A stretch of 64,000 nt of DNA from Phorcus lineatus (lineage: Eukaryota; Mollusca; Gastropoda; Trochida; Trochidae), in assembly GCA_921293015.1 (NCBI GenBank), contig OV121088.1:3286001-3350000 (forward strand). Direction: 5' to 3'. The notes beneath the pieces were generated by a model. The model saw nothing but the letters and a program-made list of their open reading frames with translations. It made no database searches and was not told the DNA's origin. Below are positions 54,561-64,000 of this stretch, in pieces (the first letter of the stretch is position 1; every line of letters begins with the position of its first letter). The position numbers were made by a program, and so were the translations under genes.

Positions 54561-55689
54561 GTAAGTGGAGGGCTTGTACTAGACTTTGTATAGATCTCTC
54601 TCGACTGAAAAAACTTTCATAGACATCATACATATGGGGTTGTAGACTTGTTTACTTTCGCATCCTAATAACGACAAAACTTTGTGAAGGGCATCTACGA
54701 AAAGAAACAAATATTTTTGTCTTAGTTTCTCTTATTTTATAACGAGAACCAGTGAATGAATCTTGACGAAATGATTCTAATTATCTGGTAGATATTACCC
54801 TGGTGGGATTTTTTTTACTTTCTCCGCATTGGCATTTTATTCTTTAAGGACCAAATTCTGTAGTAATCAAGACGAAAGACTAAAGCTCATTAATACGTTC
54901 ATTGCTTTACAACACTCGTGCCAAACTTCGTGTTCATTATTCTGCAAAAAAACGACTCGTTTAACTTTGATACAATTAAATCGACGTGTTGAAAGGCTAC
55001 CAGATAACTATAACTATGACTTGACATGGGGGTATTCATACTTTATTATTCAACATATTTCCTTGAAGACATCTTTTTAATTAAGTAATTTAACATATAT
55101 GACGCCAAAAGTCTTTTTATTCTATTTTATTCCATAAGAAGGCTGTTTCTCCTCTTTTTTTAATGAGTGCTACCCGTATTTGGATATTCGTCAAAAAACG
55201 TACGTTCCATGCCTGTGGTATCTAACACTTTCAAGTCCATAACCGGCCAATTCTGATTTTTTTCAACATATTCCTAATCAAAAAAATTCTTTTTCTTTTT
55301 ATTATTACCATATTTTATTTTTTTTGAAATGTATTAGTTTCCATAGGTGACAGAATTTAAACATCATATATGGACATAGATAAAACAACAATTAAGAGAC
55401 ATGCAAATGAAAATATCAATCTAACAATATGGATTGTTGTATATTATTCCATGAATTCTGACAACATCGCAGTAAAGCATGCGCAGTGCCAACAAATCAT
55501 GACAACTTCTCTATACCACCACGACAACATCCAACCACTTCGGCTCCCTCTTCACAACTTCCTGGACTACATCTGCTGCCCACTTTATCAGCAGTGGATA
55601 AAGACTCACAGAGGGTCAGCAGTCCTTGAGGGTCCCACTGTGAGGACATTACTTTCGAACTAGGACACGTTGTTTGCCACGTCAACACC
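54561..55689. other. AT-rich non-coding stretch
   Basis: Several AT-driven short frames. 55500-55670 is richer in GC and may be part of the decayed retroelement neighbourhood, but I recognise no domain. Confidence 0.5.
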
Positions 55690-55868
55690 GACAACTTTGA
55701 CTGCAGTAATTTTTTTTTTACCATGTCCCTTCTGGAGCTTCGTACATTCGTACAGTAGAGACCTGTTCTACAGGCAGTAAAATTTGGGTGCAATGCTTCA
55801 CTGAATTTCAGCGCTAGTTCCAGTCGATGCTCGCAGGATTTACCGCAAAGAATAGCCATAATAGATTA
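55690..55868 (-). mobile_element. SINE relic, reverse copy
   Basis: On the minus strand TCCTGCGAGCATCGACTGGA, ACTAGCGCTGAAATTCAGTG and GCATTGCACCCAAATTTTAC align with the SINE body at 9345-9435. It is diverged. Confidence 0.6.
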
Positions 55869-55895
55869 TGTAAGCGGCGTTAAACTCCAAATCAC

Positions 55896-56160
55896 GGGAT
55901 CTTGTACAGACACATCATGATCAACAACTCCGAAGGTACTGAACAGCAGTTGGTTCTACCCAGGAACAAGACACAAGATTTACTTAAATCTCTCCATGAC
56001 AGCTCCGGACATAAACGACAGAACTCTCAGTCTTGTGAAATCACGTATCTTCTGGCTTGGAATGTCTGAGAATGTGAGGATGTACGTCAAGAACGGTGGA
56101 AACTATAGTTGTCCATGTCCTCTTGGAAAGCACTATCGGTTTTCAAAGGAAATAAACTGA
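55896..56160 (+). pseudogene. Ty3/gypsy integrase zinc-finger fragment, frameshifted
   Basis: The first frame reads GILYR then QQLVLPRNKTQDLLKSLHDS and SGHK. The continuation RTLSLVKSRIFWLGM and ENVRMYVKNG is in another frame. This is the HHCC zinc-binding head of a Ty3/gypsy integrase (LVLPxxxxxxLLxxLHD, HxGxxRTL, FxWxGM). One frameshift after the second His and loss of the last Cys pair spacing show it is dead. No catalytic DDE core or LTR is visible next to it. Confidence 0.75.
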
Positions 56161-56611
56161 CTTTATCTTGTAAGCGACGTTTAGTCTTCTATTATTGTCC
56201 ACGGACGATACATGATCCGACATATATCATATGAAACATCTTCCTTGAAATAAACAACTACTTTTTTGGCACATCAAATTAATTTTGGTCCACAATGAAA
56301 ACCAGATTAATTTGATGATTAATTCATCAGAGCCGAAAGCTATGTTTGCAACTGCAATAACCATCAAGATTCTTTTTTCCTTTTGAAGAATATTGTATCA
56401 TCACCCTATTAGCGATGGAGACGAATATATGTTAAAATTTTCTCGACCCTATCTTCAATGTTTTGGCCTCGCTAAACATTTATTTATTTATAAAAGTTCA
56501 ACTGGAGGACAAGGCCAGCTATCGTTTACAGGCTCGAGTTTATGAGAATAAATAATTCCCTGACCCAAACTCTGGTTGGTGAAAAAAACTGACACTGTCA
56601 CTGTTGAATGT

Positions 56612-57224
56612 TTAAAGGCACTGGTGCACGCTTTTACGGTTTAAATTGACTTTTTAAAGGTTTACGAGGACTGGTGCATTCACAATAACTTTCTTTCGAT
56701 GCAATGAAATACTAAACATTATTTACAATTTACCTGCAATCAACAATGAAAATGTTAAGACAGCCGCTCTCGGCTTGGACATATACAAATCTATGGTTAG
56801 CTGCGCACAAAACGGGTAAATTATTGACACTTGGAAACGGCTGAACTAGTACTGTGTGCAACTATTGAATTTACCTACACTCTGAACTGAAAACAAATCA
56901 TGAAATATGTTTCATGAAAGCAAATAAGTAAATTAACCGATTTAATAACACAATATAAGCATTGTTATTAGATTGACCATAGCGGCTGCCGTTTCCGCAA
57001 AATCTTAATATTCCCGATATCGTAGTTCATTCGGATTTAATGTAACGTAACATTAAATACTTCCGGCCTTTAAAAATCCACTTTACTACCTGAATACTTC
57101 AATATTTGTTAAATAACTTACGAGGTAGATTACTTGAGTGAGGATAGTAAGTAATATCGAGAGATATGCAGTATCTGTGCAGTCGTTGTGTTTACGAAAT
57201 ATTGGCGTGCACTAGTGCGTTTAA
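56612..57224 (+). mobile_element. MITE family B, copy 2
   Basis: TTAA at both ends. Termini are AGGCACTGGTGCACGC and, inverted, ACGCACTAGTGCACGC. The interior aligns throughout with copy 1, lacking about 15 bp near the GTTTCCGC segment. Confidence 0.9.
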
Positions 57225-59059
57225 TGATGATTATCATATCGAGACTTTTGCGTTCTAATAAATTACGATTTTGATCGAAAAACCGAAAATCTACATGAAA
57301 ACGCCAATAATTAGATAGGATGAATGGCGAATTTCTAAATCAACCTCATAAAGGCTCGCTAGACACACACCCCTTGTACAATGTCCAAGTCAAAGTTCGA
57401 ACTTGTAGACTATTGTACAATTATAGACTTGATTCAAGATGTCATGAAAACTTGTCAATCTTTGATTAATACGTCTTTGTTTACATTATATAAGCTCTAC
57501 CCGTAATGCTTTACACCTCTGACTGTTTCTTTATAAGTAAGAATTGCAAAATGGTTGACGAGAAAATATTTTAAAAAAACAAATGCTGACCACCCGATGG
57601 TTACCACATATGTACTCAGCTGGCAATAATTCAACCAGAACACTATGTCCCGTTTGTACGCGATGCATCCCTGACACGATACTTATAGTGTGTGTATGAA
57701 ATTTAGATTTCATTAAAGTTTCAAGCATGGTTGCTAATCTTTGTGAAGAATGAAAAACTGAAAAAATAATTATACATTACTGAACTTGGTTCAAATTGAA
57801 ATTCATGTAATCATAGTCACTTTATTCTATATTCCTTTATGACGGAGCTACCTCTGTTGGGAGAGAATGAGTCACTGTACGTCTTGACTGCAGCAATAAT
57901 TAAGAATCGTATGATTCATCATAAATAAGCAAATGATACTGTTGTCGTCGCTTACAACTATTCTAATTTCTATATTATTATTATTATTATCATTATTATT
58001 ATTATTTTCTTATTATTATTATAAAAGAAATCGTGTATAAACTGTCCCTTATTATGACTTAAATCTGATTGGCTGGTTTACTGCTGTATACTTTCAACTT
58101 AAACTGAGTAAGTTGTTCGAGTCAATCTTTATCTCAGAGTTATATTCATGCTAGAGGTAGTAAAAGTTTCAATCAAGGCAAGAAATCTTTATATTTTTGA
58201 AATCTTACAAGAAAAGACGTGTTCAAGATTGTGAAGGAAGTAGCTAGGGAGACTTTCAGATGAATACGACACAAAGTTATTGCCTTTTCATATTCTTGTT
58301 TCAGAGAGGAGGAAGTATTTTAACAAGAGGTAATGGATCACATGTCAATACCCTTATTAAGTGGTCATCTTCAATAAAAGGAATGTATTTTTATGAAATA
58401 TTAATCAGTTTCAATATGTATTTCTATAACACAGACTTGTCACGACAACAATGTGAAATTTTGAGAAGGATTTCCAAACATACACGTCGATTCTGACCTC
58501 GACTTAAACGCGGGTCAGTTGTCATCATTTAGTTTGACGTTTGCAACAATATACAGGTATGTAGATAATGCCACAGATGATACTTACCAGATAAATGTTT
58601 CGTCCACAATCCCTTTAAATAATATTACAAAAGAGGAACCAGGGTTTGAAAAAGCACCTGAACCTCCCTATACTTGAAAGTCCAGTGAAAGTTTCTGAAA
58701 TCAATGTTTTAGATCTCCTTCTAAAGTACGTCGAATTCACCACCCAACTCCCAGTCCAAATTTGGTCTTGAAGGTTATTTAAGGAATAAATGTTTTATAG
58801 ATATAAAGATTAATAGATATGTTGTTACATAATAGATAAGTGCATCGAAACTAACCCTGCCCCCAATCCCTCAACCATACACACGCAAGCGCACATTAAC
58901 CTCAAATCCAAACCGATACCCTAACATCCCCCCCCCCCCCTAGTTCATTGATCCGACCACAGTGTTCGTTGTTTCAACAGGGAGTTTGACACGTATCCTA
59001 TTACCATAGAGTCATAAATCGTACCTTCTGCATACAAAGACGCGTTTGAATTGCCTTAC
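57225..59059. other. non-coding stretch with an ATT microsatellite
   Basis: An (ATT)n microsatellite occupies about 57974-58021. A C-run lies at 58929-58940. Short frames at 57531-57728 and 58260-58496 have no recognisable domains. Confidence 0.55.
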
Positions 59060-59733
59060 CTAAACGCACTAGTGCACGCCAATATTTCGTAAACACAACG
59101 ACTGCACACATACTGCATATCTCTCGATATTACTCACTATACTCACTCAAGTAATCTACCTCGTAAGTTATTAAACAAATATTTACGTATTCAGGTAGTA
59201 AAGTGGATTTTTAAAGGCCGGAAGCATTTAATGTTACGTTACATTAAATCCGCATGAACTACGATATCAGAAATAATAAGATTTTGCTCATAACGAGAAA
59301 AGCGGAAACGGCAGCCGCTATGGTCAATCTAATAATAATGCTAATACTGTGTTATTAAATCGGTAAATTTACAACATTGCTTTCATAAAACATATTTCAT
59401 GATTTGTTCTCAGTTCAGAGTTCAGGTTAATTCAATAGCTGCAAACAATACTAGTTCAGCCGTTTCCAAGTGTCAATAGTTTATCCGTTTTGTGCACAGC
59501 TAACCGTAGATTTTTAATAACAAATGTCTACTTCCAGGGAAGACACCGATTTTTATAAGACCAAGCGGCAGCCAACAGCGGCTGTTTTAATGTTTTCATT
59601 GTTGATTGCAGGTAAAATGTGAAGAATGTTTAGTATTTCATTGCATCGATAGAAAGTTTAAATGAATGCATAAGTCCTCGTAAACCTTAAAATAGCCAAT
59701 TTATACCGTAAAAGCGTGCACTAGTGCCTTTAA
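59060..59733 (-). mobile_element. MITE family B, copy 3 (inverted, with insertion)
   Basis: Reverse complement of copies 1 and 2, bounded by CTAA (mutated) and TTAA. It carries extra sequence of roughly 50-60 bp near 59515-59570 and is therefore longer. Confidence 0.88.
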
Positions 59734-60118
59734 GATAAGCCACATTTAAACCGTACGAAGATTTGTTCATTTCCGTTCACTCTTCCTAAGTAAAGACCCG
59801 ATACTATCATGAACTCCAAGAATTAAAAAAAGTATGCACCCCTGCTTAAATGTTGGCCATAGGAAAATATAGAAAAAACATTGGTAGATTAAAATAATTC
59901 ATACTATCTGTAACTTTGGGAATACAATATGGAAAAAGCTTCCAGAGTATGGCGACAAAATAAGTTAGAGGTTTTTTAATTTATAAGATTAACATTTCAT
60001 CAGGTGCTCAACGTTAAGATATGTCATAATTGATAATTTAAGAAATTTCAATATCCCTGATTACTATTGAATATCGGTAATATGGTGACATCACCTGTAT
60101 GACGCCCAGGTGAGTATG

Positions 60119-60765
60119 TACAGTAAACTCTGGTCATAATGCCACCATTTGTCCAGGAGAAATTATGGCACTATATCCAGGTTGGCATTACACCCAGGTA
60201 AGGCATTTACAAACATTATTCTTCATCTATCTACCATAGACACTCATGCCTATGCAAAGCCTTTTCAATACATACATGTACATGTACAAGAAGTTTGATT
60301 TACATCGGCTGAAAGATGCCTTTACTGGTGTCTGTTAATTGTGGCAATTGCCTTGTAGGCCTCGCAGGATGTCAGTAGATTTCTCCATCGCTAGTCATGA
60401 TTTTGACATGATGAACTGGTGTACAAGCCACTACTTAATGAAGTGATGAGTTTTGTCAATTAATGTGAGGCAAGTAAAATGTCACCCAAGTAGTTCATGC
60501 CTATTAACCACCAATTAATGTACCTTTACAACGTGCACCCATTGTTAATTGATTTCAGCCATGTCAATTTACCTTAATTAATTAAAACAAAATCTTACAT
60601 AGTGTGGTTTCATTGGACAACTGACTTTTGTTCCATAAAGAGTTGGCAAATGGCACTGTATCCAGTTTGGCATTATAACCAGTGAAATATATGTAGAGGA
60701 AATACCTTCTGGCAAAAGCATGCATGGCATTATATCCAGGGGCATTATAACCAGGGTTTACTGTA
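60119..60765. mobile_element. pogo/Tigger-like MITE
   Basis: TA-CAGTAAACTCTGGTCATAA at the left and the inverted CAGTAAACCCTGGTTATAA-TA at the right: terminal repeats of about 23 bp with two mismatches and TA on both sides. GGCATTATAACCAG-like motifs repeat several times near both ends as subterminal repeats. No transposase frame is present. Confidence 0.75.
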
Positions 60766-61965
60766 TATCTTAGCTTCGAGACCTCCTTCACCGATAAAAA
60801 GATCTAATTCATGGTCTCATAAATCATTTGGAATGTGTTGACCAAGTTAGACGTGTTTAAAAAGAATGAAGTGTGAGGACCCTTATCTTTTCATGAAACA
60901 ACGTTTAGAATTGTCTGAAACATTAGTTTCTACACAGCTGAATTTCTAAAACTTAAAAAGTTGCACTATATTGATACCAGGGATATTGTTATAGGGTTAA
61001 ATCTGACAGTTTTTCTCTAAAATTCTTCAAATAAATGTATAAAATATTGAGGTAAAATATTAATGTTCATCGTATCCTTATATTGAAACTAAGTTGGGTA
61101 AAGTCAGTCCTCACTCAAATTGTACCGAGTGAAATTGAATCACTGCATAAAACCATTTTGTATTGGGCGTCTTATAATCAGGGCAATGTAAATTTACGCC
61201 ATCGAGTTGCGACCAAGCTCTTTTGCCTTTGCAATTTTTACATTACAATTTCGTAACTTGAGACTTTAGATAAAACTGATTTTGGAGGGGAAATCGAAGT
61301 TTCATTGGATAGCTACCACTGCCACGGTCAATCTCCTTTTGAGTAACTTCTTATCATGCTCACTCATAGAAAGATAACACGAGAACAGGCCAACAGGGGG
61401 AGGTAATAATGCCATTGTAAACTACGTGATATTGACCCTGTCTGATGTATGTTGGAAACTCGAAAATGGCGACGGGTACGATATCCCTTTGCAGAAATGG
61501 ATGTCATAAATAAAAACCCACCAAACACCAGTTAGATATGGACGTCAATTAGACAGTGAACATGAGTAACATTGCTGGCAGTCTTTTCCCAAATAAAACA
61601 ATGCTATACCAAATATTAAAGGAATAACTTATTCCCTTGATGTATGGATTATGTAGACTTTTATTTCTAACTATATATATTCTCAGCGAGGGATAACCAT
61701 TCAACAAAACTGTTATCACTGACAGTAAGCTACGATTCCATGGCTTATAACGATAGGCAAATGTGTTCAAAATACCACACTGCGAAAGCAGGCACGACGG
61801 AATATTTGAAAGGTTTCGAGGTTTACAAACATTCCCTGTTGAATGAGTATAGTTGGTCTTCATAGACATAAACCCAAAAGCGTAGGATAGAAGTTTTTGA
61901 ATTCAATGGAACGCTATTACCAATACGCTAAACCATATACCTAAACTATACGACAGTCAAGGTCT
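60766..61965. other. non-coding stretch
   Basis: AT-rich unique sequence. A minus-strand 106-codon frame (61549-61869) has no recognisable domain. Nothing else seen. Confidence 0.5.
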
Positions 61966-62050
61966 AGTGGCTGAGCGGGTAGGCTGGTGATACGGTCAGT
62001 GCTCGCGAAGGTTGCCTGACTATGAGGTTGAGGGTTCCAATTATTATTCA
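61966..62050 (+). mobile_element. tRNA-derived SINE head
   Basis: TAGTGGCTGAGCGGGTAGGC matches an A box and GAGGTTGAGGGTTCCAATT a weak B box, about 45 bp apart as in polymerase III promoters. TTATTATT follows. It is not a functional tRNA, since no acceptor stem forms. Confidence 0.45.
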
Positions 62051-62763
62051 AACAGAGACAAGACTGTAATTCTGCAGATCGCGTGATCCCATATAACACT
62101 TAAAAACGTTCTACACTTCAAGTTGGACCAACTGGTATCGGATGTCTATGGCAAACGGTGAATGCCCGTAGAGATTTGTTTAACTGAGGCAACGTGGACA
62201 CAGTTAGAGAATGGCGGCAACTATTGGACTGAGATGATATCATTGACTACGTGAGGGTACTAGGCGTATCTTCTCTAAGCCGGATATGAAATGGGGAGCT
62301 AATCACCCCTTGACCTACAAAAGACGATTTGCTGATTGGGTACGATGGTCTCGAATGTTCTATTACTTCGACGCGGCTGGTTGTTATCATGAGGTGAAAA
62401 TATTCTTTAAAGGGGGGTTGGGGGAGGGGGGTGGGGGTCACAATATGTTGAAGACTGGGTCTAATGATATGTTCTCTCCCTGGGCAAAGTACTTTACTAT
62501 TCATTCTTACATCAATTTCTCTCGCTCAACCAATCTTTCGAAATGGAAACAACAGGATGGAAAGACCATCGGACATTTTTTTTTAGGACAAGTTTACGGA
62601 CGGACGAACGTCGGACGCCATGTATTTCCACAGGCCCATCGGGTCTTTCAGCCAAAATGAAAATTAACCCTCTAATATCTAATTTTTGTTGTCTCTCAAA
62701 TTGTTCAAAAATGCTGGAAGTAATAAGAGTTTGAAAACAACCATAAAATTACCTGAAATCACT

Positions 62764-63330
62764 GTGAATGAATGTGAATGAATTGTTTATTAACGTGTCA
62801 CGCATGAAATTACAAGGTGTAAATACACATGAATATACAAGATAAAAGTATTATGCTGGGCCTCAATAGGCCGAAGAGACACGGTGAAAATCTTGAAAGA
62901 TAAATAAATAATATAAGTAATAATACAGAAATATATCACAGAATGTACATTGTTGATAAAATAATTACTTACTTGTGCTAGTCGCAAAACATTTGCGACG
63001 ATAAAACATTTTAAAACACATTAAACCTAATTTTGATAAATAGAGTTTAGAAGATAATAGAAAATGGAATTTAAAATCTAAAGTATTACAAATAAAAGAG
63101 TTGTTATTAAAAATCGTAGGTAAAACAGATAGACGTATATCACTATAAAAAGGGCACTGTAAAAGAAAATGTTTTTCGTCCTCGACGCAAGAGTGGGAAC
63201 AATATTTACAAAGTCTCTGGTCAGGTGGGGTGGGAGGGGTGTTATATCTGCCCGTTTCAATTTCCAGTTCTAAAGACCCACATCGTAACGAGGCTAGTAT
63301 GGATCGCTTGGGGGGAGGCTGAGGTAACAT
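62764..63330 (-). pseudogene. LINE 3' end with C-terminal zinc-knuckle region
   Basis: The minus-strand frame ending at 62965 reads RCGSLELEIETGRYNTPP then RLCKYCSHSCVEDEKHFLLQ and CPFYSDIR. This is the Cys-x2-Cys, VEDExHFLxxCPxY signature found at the C-terminus of many invertebrate and fish LINE ORF2 proteins. The 3' tail is made of TTCATTCA-type repeats at about 62764-62785. The reverse transcriptase is missing, so the copy is heavily 5'-truncated. Confidence 0.75.
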
Positions 63331-63739
63331 TCGGTGTTTATAGTATTCTTAAAAGTCTTGTAGGTTCTCTCCACAGATGAGTGCAATTATAGGTCAGAAG
63401 CAGGTGCTCTCCTGAAAATGCCCTGCTCCAATACGATATACAACCCTGACGACTTGGGCTTCTTACCCAAACCGGTGTCTAAGGTTAAATGACAAAGTTT
63501 CGAGGTGCAGCAGTTTTGAAGAAGGTGAAGAACCGTGAAAGGTGTACAGTCGGCTGACACGCCTCAGATGACAGCCAATGCCAGAAGCCCATCTAGCTCT
63601 ATAGATCTAATAAGCTAAAAACGGGTCATAACATTTTTCTCAAAATTTATACTGCACAGCAAATTAAAAGCTACTGCTACTCGGCAACAAGTGACACAAC
63701 GTAAACAGAGCTCTGTGTAGCCAAATTACAAGTCCTCTG

Positions 63740-64000
63740 AAGCCATTCAGAGTAAAGAGTTTTATGATCGAAAACTGGACAATGGCGCGAGTCAATTACT
63801 CAAATGCAATTTTTAAAACTTATTTACAACAGACAAAGAGAGAAATAAAGCTTGGCATTGCTCAGTAGATTATTCAATTAATATTAATGTAAATGGGACA
63901 TATAATTTCGACTTCTTAACATTTACATGGCCGTTTTTAATTCACAATCGAAAACAAGAAAATGTCATAATTTCGAATTAAAGGCATAAAGATGAAACTT
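63740..64000 (+). mobile_element. MITE family A relic at the window edge
   Basis: Contains GATCGAAAACTGGACAATGG, CGCGAGTCAATTACTCAAAT and CTTCTTAACATTTACATGGC, aligning with 50525-50740. It runs to the right edge, so its end is not visible. Confidence 0.6.

Overview
The window looks like AT-rich metazoan nuclear DNA, most probably from a mollusc and perhaps a gastropod. It holds two intron-containing animal genes with GT-AG splice sites and phase-consistent joins, separated and interrupted by transposons, MITEs, SINEs and minisatellites. A short GAGTGAGT-hairpin repeat occurs five times and resembles repeats I associate with gastropod genomes; that taxonomic call is inference. No bacterial features are present.

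Layout. 1-10 kb: non-coding, with a 70-bp tandem repeat, an inverted Penelope/hammerhead-like repeat, two microsatellite blocks, one possible minus-strand first exon (5635-5704), one possible plus-strand terminal exon (8667-8857) and a tRNA-headed SINE between inverted repeats. 10.4-24.0 kb: an 11-exon plus-strand gene for a secreted astacin metalloprotease (signal peptide, propeptide, catalytic domain, EGF, CUB; 433 aa). Its introns carry MITEs, 32-bp minisatellites, a foldback and a LINE fragment. 26.5-31.3 kb: a 54-bp minisatellite of roughly 55 units, interrupted by a 5'-truncated non-LTR retrotransposon whose reverse transcriptase frame is open. 35.2-42.1 kb: a six-exon minus-strand gene for a METTL27-like (WBSCR27) SAM-dependent methyltransferase (238 aa). 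Degenerate minisatellites lie close to most of its exons. 46.26-48.56 kb: an LTR element with near-identical 550-bp LTRs, ATAT target duplication, polypurine tract and possible primer site, encoding only a zinc-knuckle plus coiled-coil protein and no pol. 49-64 kb: 620-bp TTAA-flanked MITEs (three copies), a roughly 160-bp satellite, an unidentified exon-like frame, a broken Ty3/gypsy integrase piece, a pogo-like MITE, SINE relics and a LINE 3' end.

The two genes have no evident functional link. The strongest candidates for something undescribed are the gag-only LTR element (46.3-48.6 kb) and the amplification of the METTL27-like exon 2 splice donor as a tandem repeat (40.93-41.24 kb). Exon coordinates were placed by hand from splice consensus, reading phase and protein-family resemblance. 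They need transcript confirmation.
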